45,609 nucleotides of DNA, from positions 1 to 45,609 of the forward strand of contig MGWR01000022.1 of assembly GCA_001801085.1 (NCBI GenBank). The letters run 5' to 3'. The notes below the pieces were generated by a model. That model saw only the letters and a program-made list of their open reading frames with translations. It was not told the DNA's origin and did no database searches. Position 1 is the first letter of the stretch. Every line of letters starts with the position of its first letter. Below, piece by piece: positions 7,008 through 16,357 of the stretch. Both the position numbers and the translations under genes were made by a program. This DNA comes from Gallionellales bacterium GWA2_60_142. Its GTDB lineage: Bacteria > Pseudomonadota > Gammaproteobacteria > Burkholderiales > Gallionellaceae.

Positions 7008-9464
7008 CTATACCGTGTCGCAGTTTGCCTTCAATAGCGCGTCGAATTCCTCGTAAGGCACCGGCTTGCCGAACAGATACCCCTGATAGAGCATGCAGCC
7101 GTTCGCTTCCAGGAAATCCCGTTGCTCCCGGGTTTCCACACCTTCCGCGATCACCCCCATACCCAAGTTTTCGGCCATGCCGATGATGGTCTGGATGATG
7201 GTCGCATCGGAGTCCTTGCAGCCGATATGCTGCACGAACGACTGATCGATCTTGAGCTGGTTGAGCGGCAGCTGAGTCAGGTAGGCCAGCGACGAATAGC
7301 CGGTGCCGAAATCGTCCATCGAGAAACTGACGCCAAACTGCCTGAGCGCCTGCATCTTGGCGATCGTATCGTCGACATCGTCGAGCACGATACTCTCGGT
7401 CAGTTCGAGCTTGAGACGTCTCGAATCGATGGCGGTGCGTTCGAGTATCTCGCTTACCTGCGCGACGAAATCGGGCTGGCGGAACTGCCGCCCGCTGACG
7501 TTGACGGCAAGCTGCAACTCTCGGGTGCGCGCATCAGCCTCCCACGCCTTGAGTTGCAGGCAAGCGTTTTCCAGCACCCATTGTCCTATTGGAATAATGA
7601 GCCCGGTCTCTTCCGCCAGCGGAATGAATTGCAGCGGCGAGATCAGCCCCCGCTCCGGATGTATCCAGCGCAGCAGGACTTCCGCCCCCAGAATGCGTCC
7701 TTCGTGATCGACCTGCATCTGGTAATAAAGATGGAATTGCTGTTTGCGCAATGCCTCGCGCAAACCGTCTTCGAGATGGGCGCGGACTTCCAGTTCCTCC
7801 TGCATCGCCGGATCGAAGAAACGCAGCGTGTTGCGGCCGGATTTCTTCGCCTCGTACATGGCCGTATCGGCCTGCTTCAGCAGCTCGTCGAGCTCAAGCC
7901 GGTAATTGATGAACAGCGTGATGCCCATGCTCGACGAACTATGGAACTCGTTGCCCTCGAGAATATAAGGACGGTTGAGCACTTCGAGCACTTTTTCGCC
8001 CACGCCCCTCGCCTGCACCGCAGCCTGCGCACTCTCGTTGCTCAGTCCTTCGAGCAGCAGTACGAATTCATCGCCGCCGAAACGCGCCACAGTGTCACCC
8101 TCGCGCACACAGGCCAGCAGACGCTTCGCCGCTTCGATCAACAACAGGTCTCCGATGCCATGCCCCTTGGTATCGTTCAGCGTCTTGAAATTATCGAGGT
8201 CGATAAACAACAGCGCACCGCCGCTCTGATTGCGCGCTCCGGTCGCAACAGCCTGCCGCAAACGATCCAGCAGCAAGCGGCGATTGGGCAACTGGCTGAG
8301 CGTGTCGTAATAGGCGAGATGATGGATCTCGTTCTCCGCCTTCTTGCGCTCGGTGAAATCGACAAAAGTGCCGACATAGTTCGTAACCTTGCCGTCCTTG
8401 CCGGTCACCGCGGTGATGTTCAGCCACTCTGGATAAACTTCTCCGTTCTTGCGACGGTTCCATATCTCGCCCTGCCAGCTGTTGTCGCGCCGCAGCGACT
8501 CCCACATGCGCAGATAGAAGTCGGCATTCTGGCGGTCGGATTTGAGCATCGACGGATTCCTGCCGATCGCCTCTTCGGCGCTGTAGCCGGTCAGGCGCGT
8601 AAACGCCAGGTTGATCCGGATGATCACGCCGCTCTCGTCGGTCACCATCATGCCCTCTTCGGTTTCGAAGGCGATCGCGGCGATGCGCAGGGCGGCCTCG
8701 CGCTCCTCCTGCACCGCCATCATGTCGTTGAAGGCATACGCCATCGCGGCGATGTCCTTGGGCCCGCCCGGTTTGGCTCGCACCTGCGACTCGCCCATCT
8801 GGGCTCGCTCCATGCTATCCGCCAACTCGCCGAGCGGACGCGCCATGTTGCGGGAAAGAAAACGGATCAGCAGCAGGAACAGCAACGCGAATGAAAGCGA
8901 GGTGGTCAGGTTAGTGACGAAGATATCCGTCGTCAGCTTGGACATCGCCTCCTTGCTCATCGCCACAGTGACGCGTCCGAGCAACTCGGGCGGGGCGGGT
9001 TCGCCGAACGGAGATTCGGAAAAGGGCTGCGAATACACCGGGGCGGCGAACAGCCATGCCTCGGAGTTCTCTACATCGAGCACGGCGGCAGCCTGCAAGC
9101 CGCTGCCATGCTCGGGCTGAGCCAGAAAACGTTTCGAATCGTCGTCGCCGCGAGACAGCAAGAGACGCCCGTCGGCATGGAATATCTTCACGCCTATCAC
9201 ACCAGGGAACGCCAGTGTGGCCTTCACCGCCTCTTCGGCGTTGTCGGCCGAATCGAACACCAGCGCCAAAGTGCTCTGGCGCGCCATGTTCTCGGTAACG
9301 CGCCGCCCCTGCTCGATCAGGTCGTCGCGCACCCGCTTGTTGCCCTGCCATGAGCCGACGATGGAGGAAAGCAGCGCCAGCAGCAGGATGCCGAGCGTGA
9401 CCGTGATGCCCAGCTGGCGCTGGAAGGTGAGCTTGTGGAAAAACGCCGCGAACAGTCTATTCAT
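7008..9464 (-). CDS. Membrane diguanylate cyclase/phosphodiesterase (HAMP-PAS-GGDEF-EAL)
   Basis: Cyclic-di-GMP turnover protein of 818 aa. In order: TM helix (about 18-40), periplasmic sensor segment (41-185), second TM helix (187-208), HAMP, PAS (265-390), GGDEF (395-560) and EAL (570-815). The cyclase active site RFGGDEF is intact and is preceded by an RxxD inhibitory site (REGD). The phosphodiesterase signature reads EVLLRW rather than EALLRW. The rest of the EAL site (LTES, DDFGTGYSS, KIDQSFV) is intact, so activity is plausible. The open frame extends to 9803, but MNRLFAAFF at 9464 is the right start: it sits 11 nt after the binding-protein gene and leads straight into the first TM helix. 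Confidence 0.92.
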   Translation of the reverse strand: MNRLFAAFFHKLTFQRQLGITVTLGILLLALLSSIVGSWQGNKRVRDDLIEQGRRVTENMARQSTLALVFDSADNAEEAVKATLAFPGVIGVKIFHADGRLLLSRGDDDSKRFLAQPEHGSGLQAAAVLDVENSEAWLFAAPVYSQPFSESPFGEPAPPELLGRVTVAMSKEAMSKLTTDIFVTNLTTSLSFALLFLLLIRFLSRNMARPLGELADSMERAQMGESQVRAKPGGPKDIAAMAYAFNDMMAVQEEREAALRIAAIAFETEEGMMVTDESGVIIRINLAFTRLTGYSAEEAIGRNPSMLKSDRQNADFYLRMWESLRRDNSWQGEIWNRRKNGEVYPEWLNITAVTGKDGKVTNYVGTFVDFTERKKAENEIHHLAYYDTLSQLPNRRLLLDRLRQAVATGARNQSGGALLFIDLDNFKTLNDTKGHGIGDLLLIEAAKRLLACVREGDTVARFGGDEFVLLLEGLSNESAQAAVQARGVGEKVLEVLNRPYILEGNEFHSSSSMGITLFINYRLELDELLKQADTAMYEAKKSGRNTLRFFDPAMQEELEVRAHLEDGLREALRKQQFHLYYQMQVDHEGRILGAEVLLRWIHPERGLISPLQFIPLAEETGLIIPIGQWVLENACLQLKAWEADARTRELQLAVNVSGRQFRQPDFVAQVSEILERTAIDSRRLKLELTESIVLDDVDDTIAKMQALRQFGVSFSMDDFGTGYSSLAYLTQLPLNQLKIDQSFVQHIGCKDSDATIIQTIIGMAENLGMGVIAEGVETREQRDFLEANGCMLYQGYLFGKPVPYEEFDALLKANCDTV

Positions 9465-9475
9465 GGCTGGCACAC

Positions 9476-10474
9476 CTATTGTTCCGGGAACGTCATATCG
9501 AAACCTTGCGCGCGTTCGGTGTCGGCCCCGACGTGCTTGGCGGTGCGCAGGTTGACGGCGATCTGCACGGCGCGCAACGGCGTCATGCCGGAGGCATCGC
9601 CTTCGCCGGAAAGCACTTCCAGCGCAGAAACGGCCAGCCGGCGGCCCAGTTCGGCGTTGTCCGGATACATCGAAAACAGCGCGCCGCGCTTCACATGGCC
9701 GAAGCTGCTGGAGAATACCGCCAGGTTGTGCGCCCAGGATTCTTGCAGCACCAGCGGCAATACCGCGCTTTCTTCCACACTGGTGGAGTCCTGGGGCAGC
9801 CATAAGGCATCCTGACGGGAATCTGCGGCGGCGAAGATATCCTTATAGGCGCGCATCGCGCTACGCAAGTCCTGCGCTTCGTAAGCTTCCAGCTCCATTC
9901 CCCGTGCGTGCGCCGCCTCTTTTGCCAGACGGATCATCCATGCGTTCTGGCGCGGGTCGTAAACGACGAACACCCGCCGCACCCTGGGCATCATCTCTTT
10001 CAGCCGCGAGAACAGCAGCGCCGGATCCGGCGACAGAATATTCACCTGCATATTGCGCGTGTCGCCGCCATACGCCGCCGACACCCCGCCGACCACCACG
10101 CCGATGTTGCGATCCACCACGGCAGCAGCCTTCATTCCTTGCCGCCCCAATGCGATGACCACCTTGATTCCCCGACGGTGCAACGCATCGTTCAGCTCGC
10201 CGGCATTCACCTCCGCCCCTATCGCGAAAGTGCTCACCCGCCCTTTGACCTTGTCTTCGATGCCGCCGATGATTTGTGCGAATACGCTGCGATAGGGCTC
10301 GCCGATATCCGGGTAGATCACTGCGATGCTTCCAGAGGGCGGACTGCGAACAGACGCCGAGGGCTGCGCCCATGCCGTTGCGGCGCACATCAGCAGCGCC
10401 AGCAACCCGCCGGCCCGCATAAATCGGCGCACGAAAAGCGCAAAATTGGAAAGAGTAATGAACATGCTCTTCAT
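9476..10474 (-). CDS. Periplasmic binding protein of the ABC_sub_bind family
   Basis: About 332-aa secreted protein of the ABC-transporter substrate-binding type (periplasmic binding protein fold, PF04392-like). A signal peptide with the core GGLLALLMCAATAWA precedes SIAVIYPDIGEPYRSVF. No permease or ATPase genes are nearby. Instead the gene sits 11 nt upstream of a GGDEF/EAL protein, which suggests it passes a ligand signal to that sensor rather than feeding a transporter. In-frame ATGs at 10510, 10474 and 10465 are possible starts and none has a good Shine-Dalgarno; 10474 is chosen tentatively. Confidence 0.8.
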   Translation of the reverse strand: MKSMFITLSNFALFVRRFMRAGGLLALLMCAATAWAQPSASVRSPPSGSIAVIYPDIGEPYRSVFAQIIGGIEDKVKGRVSTFAIGAEVNAGELNDALHRRGIKVVIALGRQGMKAAAVVDRNIGVVVGGVSAAYGGDTRNMQVNILSPDPALLFSRLKEMMPRVRRVFVVYDPRQNAWMIRLAKEAAHARGMELEAYEAQDLRSAMRAYKDIFAAADSRQDALWLPQDSTSVEESAVLPLVLQESWAHNLAVFSSSFGHVKRGALFSMYPDNAELGRRLAVSALEVLSGEGDASGMTPLRAVQIAVNLRTAKHVGADTERAQGFDMTFPEQ

Positions 10475-10669
10475 CGTTATTATTTTGTATCGTTCAAGCT
10501 GCTCCATCATGCAAACAGCGGAATACTCCCCGGAGTCCGGTGATATCAGACTCCCTTGCCGATCCGGCTAGCGGCATCCCTGCGAGTTGACGCGAAAAAC
10601 ACAAACTCGCACCCAACCCATGAGAACTCCGCATCAACGTCCCGACCGTCAAATGATCCACCATAACTC

Positions 10670-10698
10670 TTGCGCAGAATGATAGCAGCCTTTACATT
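10670..10698 (+). promoter_or_regulatory. Sigma-70-like promoter for the thiamine-diphosphate enzyme
   Basis: TTGCGC (10670-10675) and TACATT (10693-10698) are separated by 17 nt. The expected start near 10705 would give a leader of about 135 nt before the ATG at 10841. The rest of the 10511-10840 gap holds no convincing gene. Confidence 0.45.
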
Positions 10699-10731
10699 CC
10701 CCATATATGCTTCATGGGTAAAAAAATACGC

Positions 10732-10832
10732 CTCGCGGAAATTTCGCGGGCAGGATCGACCGGCACAGACCGGCGTACCGGTAGTCATCGGTCAACGAAA
10801 ATAACGAGAAGTGTTCCACTTCACCTGGAGGA
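10732..10832 (+). promoter_or_regulatory. Structured mRNA leader with three stem-loops
   Basis: Three hairpins lie upstream of the ribosome site. The first is CTCGCG/CGCGGG (10732-10737/10745-10750). The second is nested, with GACCG/CGGTC (10758-10762/10789-10793) around ACCGG/CCGGT (10769-10773/10778-10782). The third is a perfect GAAGTG-TTC-CACTTC (10808-10822) ending 2 nt before the CTGGAGGAG Shine-Dalgarno. The structure suggests post-transcriptional control, but no known riboswitch class is recognised. Confidence 0.4.
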
Positions 10833-10840
10833 GTTTCAAG

Positions 10841-12649
10841 ATGGGCGCCAAAGTTACGCTCGTCCACAGCCATGCAGCAACGGCTGAGGACCTATCGATA
10901 TCCACACCGAATCAAGCACTGGAAGTAGCCGATCTGCTGGTCGCCTATCTGGAGCAGATAGGCATCGAATATGTATTCGGCGTACCCGGCGGCGCGATCG
11001 AGCCGCTCTACAACGCGCTGGCCAGGAGCGAACGCAGGGGAGGCATACGCCACATCCTCGCGCGGCACGAAGCCGGCGCCGCCTTCATGGCCGACGGCTA
11101 CGCCCGCGAAACCGGCAGGATCGGCGTGTGCTGCTCCACCTCCGGCCCCGGCGCCACCAACCTGATCACCGGCATCGCCTGCGCCTACGAGAACAATGTC
11201 CCGCTGCTGGCGATCAGCGGTCTTCCGGCTCTGCCCACTTTCGGCAAGGGCGCGTTTCAGGAATCGTCCGGCATCGGCGTCAACGTATTCGCGATGTTCG
11301 ACCACTGCACCCGTTACAACGCCATGGTGACTCACCCGGATCAGTTCGAACGCAAACTGGCCAATGCCCTGATGGCGGCGCACCAAGACCCCGGCGGCCC
11401 GGCGCATCTGGCGATCCCGCTGGACATCCTGCGCAGCCAGACGCCGAGTGCCATCCCCAGTTACAAATTAGCGACCTTGCTCGAACAAGACCCCATTCTG
11501 GTCGACGAACGCGCGGTGCAACAGCTATACGACGAACTGCGGCACTCGCCGCGTGTCGCATTCCTGATCGGCGCTTCTTGCGGCAACGCCATCGAAGCGA
11601 TCATGGAGCTGGCCGAACTGACCGGCGCACTGTTCGTCACCACCCCCGACGCCAAGGGCTACGTCAATCCCCGCCATCCGGCCTATTGCGGCGTATTCGG
11701 TTTCGGCGGCCATGCCAGCGCCAATGCCCTGATGTCCGGCGCTCCGGACATCGTACTGGCGTTCGGCACCGGCTTCGGCGAACTGGCCAGCAGCGGCTGG
11801 TGCGATTCCCTGCTCAACAACCGATTGGTGCATATCGACAACTCCGAAAAGAACCTGATGCGTTCGCCGATGGCCATGCTCCATGTGCGCGGCCATATCC
11901 GCACGATATGCGAACGCCTGACGAGACTGCTGAAAGCGGCCGGCACCTCCGGCTTCGAAAAACAGCAAGGCGGGGCCGTATTGCAATCGCCCGCAAGTTA
12001 CGACTCCGATGCCACTCCGATCAAACCGCAGCGCCTGATGAAAACGCTGTCGGAACGCTGCCCGCCCAACACCCGGTTCGTCTCCGACATGGGAAACAGC
12101 ATCGTATGGACGACGCATTACCTGCAGCCCCACAACCGGCGCCTGCGCCAGCGCCCCGCCCTGAAAGAGCAGGGACTGCGCTCGGGCACAGCCAGCTGGC
12201 TGCGCCTGATAATGGACTTTTGCCCCATGGGCTGGAGCCTGGGTGCGGCGGTGGGCACCGCACGCGGCAATCCGAACTGCCCGGTGGTCTGCATCGTCGG
12301 CGACGGCACGTACTTGATGAGCGGGCAGGAGATCACCGTGGCGGCGATGGAAAACCTTACCGTCATCTTCATCGTGCTCAACGATGGCGCACTGGGCATG
12401 GTCAAACATGGGCAGCGCATCGCCAAAGCCGAAGCCATCGGCTACCAGTTGCCCCAGGTGGACTACTGCATGCTCGCCGCATCCATGGGCATCCCCGGTC
12501 ACATCATCCGCTCGCCGCAGGAACTCGACGCCCTCGATTTCGATGCGATCCTGAAGCACAAGGGGCCGACGTTGCTCGACGTGCGCATCGACAGCGAGGA
12601 AGTTCCGCCTATCGGCATACGCATGAAAACGCTGGGGTCCCTTAAATAA
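10841..12649 (+). CDS. Thiamine-diphosphate-dependent enzyme, acetolactate-synthase-like
   Basis: A 602-aa protein with the three-domain layout of acetolactate synthase and pyruvate decarboxylase relatives. The N-terminal pyrimidine domain has the catalytic Glu in RHEAGAAFMADGYAR (E77). GKGAFQES near residue 140 resembles the AHAS active-site loop. The C-terminal PP domain has GDG (487-489) and NDG (514-516), which bind Mg-ThDP. No small regulatory subunit gene is adjacent, which argues against the main biosynthetic IlvB, so the substrate is left open. The frame opens at 10811, but the ATG at 10841 has GGAGGAG before it. Confidence 0.82.
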   Translation: MGAKVTLVHSHAATAEDLSISTPNQALEVADLLVAYLEQIGIEYVFGVPGGAIEPLYNALARSERRGGIRHILARHEAGAAFMADGYARETGRIGVCCSTSGPGATNLITGIACAYENNVPLLAISGLPALPTFGKGAFQESSGIGVNVFAMFDHCTRYNAMVTHPDQFERKLANALMAAHQDPGGPAHLAIPLDILRSQTPSAIPSYKLATLLEQDPILVDERAVQQLYDELRHSPRVAFLIGASCGNAIEAIMELAELTGALFVTTPDAKGYVNPRHPAYCGVFGFGGHASANALMSGAPDIVLAFGTGFGELASSGWCDSLLNNRLVHIDNSEKNLMRSPMAMLHVRGHIRTICERLTRLLKAAGTSGFEKQQGGAVLQSPASYDSDATPIKPQRLMKTLSERCPPNTRFVSDMGNSIVWTTHYLQPHNRRLRQRPALKEQGLRSGTASWLRLIMDFCPMGWSLGAAVGTARGNPNCPVVCIVGDGTYLMSGQEITVAAMENLTVIFIVLNDGALGMVKHGQRIAKAEAIGYQLPQVDYCMLAASMGIPGHIIRSPQELDALDFDAILKHKGPTLLDVRIDSEEVPPIGIRMKTLGSLK

Positions 12650-12817
12650 GTATGCAAGTTTTCGCGCCCATATCCAGCACACAGGAAAACGGGCCATTTT
12701 CGTCTCGATGCAAGAGTTGCGTACAAGAGCGCTCGACATTTATGACATATAAAAAATGCTTGAATAAACAATCGTACGGAATGCATACTGCGTGCGATTT
12801 CGTCTTTCATTCAAAAT

Positions 12818-12823
12818 TATAAT
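12818..12823 (+). promoter_or_regulatory. Possible -10 box for the TonB-dependent receptor
   Basis: A perfect TATAAT lies 31 nt before the ATG in an AT-rich intergenic stretch. No good -35 hexamer stands 16-18 nt upstream, so it may need an activator. No classical Fur box was seen. Confidence 0.3.
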
Positions 12824-12853
12824 GTGGGTGAATAATCTCACACGGAGGAAGAA

Positions 12854-14950
12854 ATGAAATACCGCCGCCAACTTCTGTTCGCGCTACCGCTGCTACTGCA
12901 AGCACATCTTGTCTTCGCCGAAACCGACGAGGAAAACGAATTGGCGCTGATCTACGGCAGCAGACCACTCGTCTCCATCGCCAGCGGGAGTGACCTTGCA
13001 TTGAACCGCGCGCCCGCCGTGGCATCGGTAATCACTGCCGAGGACATCAAATCCATGGGCGCGAAAGACATGGACGAAGTGCTGGAAACCGTGCCGGGAA
13101 TTCACGTTTCACGCTCCGCGATTAACTACGCCTCTGTGTACCAGATACGCGGCATCTCCAACAACTCGACCAACCCCCAGGCGCTGATGCTGCAAAACGG
13201 CATTCCGACCAACTCCATCTATCGCGGCGACAAGGGCAAGTCCTGGGGCGGCCTGTCGCTGGAGAATGTCGCCCGCATCGAAATCATCCGCGGCCCAGGC
13301 TCGGCGCTATATGGCGCCGACGCATTCTCCGGCGTGATCAACATCATCACCAAAACGGCGGCGAATGCGCCGGGCACCGAATTCGGCGTACGCGCCGGCT
13401 CGTTCAACTCCAAAGACGCATGGATACACCACGGCGGCAAGCTGAACGAAGCCGTGGATATCGCCGCCTACCTGCATATCGGTCGCACCGACGGCTTCAA
13501 GGAAATCGTTAGCGTCGATGCGGCGACCCGTCTCGACAATATATTCAATACCAATGCCAGCCTGGCCCCGGGACCGGTCAACACCGGCTTCGACGCCGTC
13601 GATGCTCATGTCGATTTCGGTTACGAAAAATGGCGCCTGCGCGGCGACTACAAACAGCGAAGCAACGTGGGCACCGGCGCGGGCATTTCCTCCGCGCTTG
13701 ATCCGGTGGGCAAGGATAACAACGAGCGTATCTCCGCCGATCTCACTTGGAAAGACCCGCAGTTTTCCCAATACTGGGGACTGGGCTTCACCGGCAGTTA
13801 CCTCAACCATGCCGAAGTAGCGGATAACTACAACATGTACCCACCCGGCACACGACTCCCCACCGGGCTATTCCCGAACGGCATGATAGGTTCTCCCGCC
13901 CGATGGGAACGACAAACGAGGATATCCGGCTACGCCACCTATTCCGGCTTTACCGACCACAGCCTGCGTTTCGGCGCGGGCCATGAAGACTTGGACTTGT
14001 ACAGGGTGAGAACCGTCAAGAATTTCCTGTTGAATGCCACTGGCGTACCCATACCCACCGGGCCGGTGATCGACTACGGCACCATCCAGCCTCATCAGTT
14101 GCCGCACCGCAGACTCAACAATTATCTCTATGCCCAGGATGAGTGGAATTTTGCCCGCGACTGGATGCTGACCGCCGGCTTGCGCCACGACCAGTATTCG
14201 GACTTCGGCGGCACCACCAACCCGCGCCTTGCTGTGGTATGGGACGCAGCATACAACCTGACCGCAAAATTGCTCTACGGCAAAGCATTCCGCGCTCCGG
14301 CGCTTCTAGAGCAATACGGCGTCAACCCTTCCGGCAACGGCAACCCAAACCTGAAGCCAGAAACCATAGAGACGATGGAAGCCGCCATCGCCTGGCAGGC
14401 GACCCTGAACACCCAAGTGAACCTGAACCTGTTCCGCTACAAGATAAAGGACACCATCCGCACCGTGGCCAACGCCACAGCCGGGACCGGGTCCACTTTC
14501 CAGAACACCGGTGCGCAGCGCGGAGACGGCATGGAACTGGAAGCCGTGTGGGATGCCAGCGGCAAGTTGCGGCTCACCGGCAACTACGCCTGGCAGCGTT
14601 CCATCGACGAGGTCACCAATCAGGATGCCAGCTACGCCCCTCGCCACCACATCAACCTGCGCGGCGACTGGCAATTGGCCTCCGGCTGGCTGCTCGCCCC
14701 GCAGGTCAATTGGGTCGCGGACCGCAAACGCCCCAGCGGCGACACCCGCCCGCAAGTGCCGGACTACACCACAGTGGACCTGACGTTGCGCACCTCTCGC
14801 AGCATGAAGCAATGGAACTTCTCCGCTTCGGTGCGCAACCTGTTCGACGCCACGGTGCTCGAACCCAGCGCCGCGCCGGGTACAGCCCTGCCCAACGACC
14901 TGCCGATGGCACCGCGCTCCTTGTGGCTACAGGCGGACTATAAGCTGTGA
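12854..14950 (+). CDS. TonB-dependent outer-membrane receptor
   Basis: Ligand-gated outer-membrane transporter of 698 aa energised by TonB. It has a signal peptide ending LVFA, a plug domain (about residues 50-165) with the conserved VETVPGIHV-like VLETVPGIHV and IEIIRGPGSALYGADAFSGVINI, and then a long beta-barrel with many alternating aromatic strands. The C-terminus ends LWLQADYKL, lacking the usual terminal aromatic residue. GGAGGAAG precedes the ATG. The ligand (siderophore, cobalamin, copper chelate or other) cannot be read. A terminator-like hairpin follows. Confidence 0.92.
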   Translation: MKYRRQLLFALPLLLQAHLVFAETDEENELALIYGSRPLVSIASGSDLALNRAPAVASVITAEDIKSMGAKDMDEVLETVPGIHVSRSAINYASVYQIRGISNNSTNPQALMLQNGIPTNSIYRGDKGKSWGGLSLENVARIEIIRGPGSALYGADAFSGVINIITKTAANAPGTEFGVRAGSFNSKDAWIHHGGKLNEAVDIAAYLHIGRTDGFKEIVSVDAATRLDNIFNTNASLAPGPVNTGFDAVDAHVDFGYEKWRLRGDYKQRSNVGTGAGISSALDPVGKDNNERISADLTWKDPQFSQYWGLGFTGSYLNHAEVADNYNMYPPGTRLPTGLFPNGMIGSPARWERQTRISGYATYSGFTDHSLRFGAGHEDLDLYRVRTVKNFLLNATGVPIPTGPVIDYGTIQPHQLPHRRLNNYLYAQDEWNFARDWMLTAGLRHDQYSDFGGTTNPRLAVVWDAAYNLTAKLLYGKAFRAPALLEQYGVNPSGNGNPNLKPETIETMEAAIAWQATLNTQVNLNLFRYKIKDTIRTVANATAGTGSTFQNTGAQRGDGMELEAVWDASGKLRLTGNYAWQRSIDEVTNQDASYAPRHHINLRGDWQLASGWLLAPQVNWVADRKRPSGDTRPQVPDYTTVDLTLRTSRSMKQWNFSASVRNLFDATVLEPSAAPGTALPNDLPMAPRSLWLQADYKL

Positions 14951-14991
14951 GGATCATTCAACTCGCCGCGGCGCGCGCCTCCATCTGATTT

Positions 14992-15013
14992 AACCCCGCC
15001 TGCGGCGGGGTTT
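14992..15013 (+). terminator. Terminator-like hairpin after the receptor gene
   Basis: A 9-bp perfect stem (14992-15000/15004-15012) with a 3-nt loop is followed by only three Ts. Its 3' arm GGCGGGG also lies where the Shine-Dalgarno of the next gene would be, so it may instead limit translation of that gene. Confidence 0.6.
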
Positions 15014-15018
15014 CCATA

Positions 15019-16287
15019 ATGTTCGACTCTCTTCGAATGGACATCTTACCCAGCACCCATTACCACCATCCGCTCGTCAAGCAGTTCAACAGCGAGCACC
15101 CCGCCGGATCAAAGGAAATCGACCTCTCCGAGCAGGCATTGATTGCCGAGGCGCGCCGAATAACCGGACTGGAGCGTTTCGGCGACGACGATTTTCTTCC
15201 GCCGTTGCGAACGCTGCTCGACGCCATCGAGAACGAGGCCAATCTCAACCCGTTCGGTCGCCACATCGCCAGGACGCGCACCCTGCAATCGCTCACCAAC
15301 CGGCTTTGGGCCAACGCCAGCTTCGAGGCGCATCCCGACATTCGGCAACGCAAAATCGCCGCACCGGTCATCATCGTCGGCCTCCACCGCTCCGGCACCA
15401 CGCGATTGCAGCGCATGATGGCGACCGACCCGCGCCTGCAACATCTGACCACATGGGAAGGGATCAATCCTGCCCCGCGTCCGAACCTGCCCGATGCAGG
15501 CCGCACGGCGCGCTACGAGGAGGTAAAGGAAGCGATCTCCACCCGGCATGCCGTTTATCCCGGAGCATTGGCCCACCCGATGGGCGCCGACTGGCCGGAA
15601 GAAGAAATGCTGCTGCTCAATCACTCCTTCAGTGGTTTTTCTGCGCTAGGGCTGTACCATCTCCCCAGTTATTACCGCTGGTTCCTTTCCGACGACAAAC
15701 AGGCAGGCTACCGCTACATGTCGGACCTGATGAAACTGATTTCCCGGTCCCGCAACGAACCGGAAGAAAAGCGCTGGCTATTGAAAAATCCCCAGCACAT
15801 GCTCGACCTGCCCACGCTGATGCAGACATTCCCCGACGCCAAGCTGGTCTTCATGCACCGCGATCCGCTCAAGACAGTGGGCTCCATCATGTCATTGAGT
15901 TGGCATTTCGCCGTGCAGCACACCGACCAGCCCTGTCGCGCCGCGACCCGCGACATCTGGATGGACTTCTACGAACAGATGGCGCGACGCTGCATTGCGG
16001 CACGCGAAGACATCCCTGCCGCACAGCAACTCGATGTCCACTACGCCGACATGAATCGCGACTGGCGCGCGACGATGCGCCGCATCTACCAATTCGCCGA
16101 TATGGAATTCGATTCCGCTACCGAAAACGCAATGGCCGCATGGCTCGCCGCGAGCGAACGCGAAGGACTGCACAACGGCCATCGCTATGCGCTGGAAGAC
16201 TTCGGTACGACAACGGAAGAAGTCGATGCACGCATGAAGTTCTACCGCGAGCGGTACGACATCTCCCATGAAAGCGAAAGAAGATAA
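15019..16287 (+). CDS. Sulfotransferase family protein
   Basis: PAPS-dependent sulfotransferase-fold protein of 422 aa. The 5'-phosphosulfate loop VGLHRSGTTRLQ lies around residue 120, and the 3'-phosphate motif FMHRDPLKTVGSIMSL around residue 278. The acceptor substrate is unknown; bacterial members act on lipids, sugars or peptides. The start is uncertain: ATG at 15019 directly follows the hairpin, and ATG at 15037 is an alternative with no ribosome site. It lies 3' of the TonB receptor on the same strand. Confidence 0.85.
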   Translation: MFDSLRMDILPSTHYHHPLVKQFNSEHPAGSKEIDLSEQALIAEARRITGLERFGDDDFLPPLRTLLDAIENEANLNPFGRHIARTRTLQSLTNRLWANASFEAHPDIRQRKIAAPVIIVGLHRSGTTRLQRMMATDPRLQHLTTWEGINPAPRPNLPDAGRTARYEEVKEAISTRHAVYPGALAHPMGADWPEEEMLLLNHSFSGFSALGLYHLPSYYRWFLSDDKQAGYRYMSDLMKLISRSRNEPEEKRWLLKNPQHMLDLPTLMQTFPDAKLVFMHRDPLKTVGSIMSLSWHFAVQHTDQPCRAATRDIWMDFYEQMARRCIAAREDIPAAQQLDVHYADMNRDWRATMRRIYQFADMEFDSATENAMAAWLAASEREGLHNGHRYALEDFGTTTEEVDARMKFYRERYDISHESERR

Positions 16288-16357
16288 CGGAATCCCCACT
16301 ATCTCGCGTTGCCCGCAAAGCCGCCGCCATGACATGCTTTCTCCGCGATGAAAATCA

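Noticed and set aside
10546..10788. An 80-codon minus-strand frame in the gap before the thiamine-diphosphate enzyme
   Set aside because: No ribosome site or recognisable sequence, and it overlaps the predicted promoter and structured leader of the plus-strand gene.
12650..12720. GTTTTC..GAAAAC inverted repeat after the thiamine-diphosphate enzyme
   Set aside because: Short A/T-rich stem with a loop of about 20 nt and no T-run; not a credible terminator.
12650..12853. Search for a Fur box before the TonB-dependent receptor
   Set aside because: No GATAATGATAATCATTATC-like sequence is visible, so iron regulation is not claimed.
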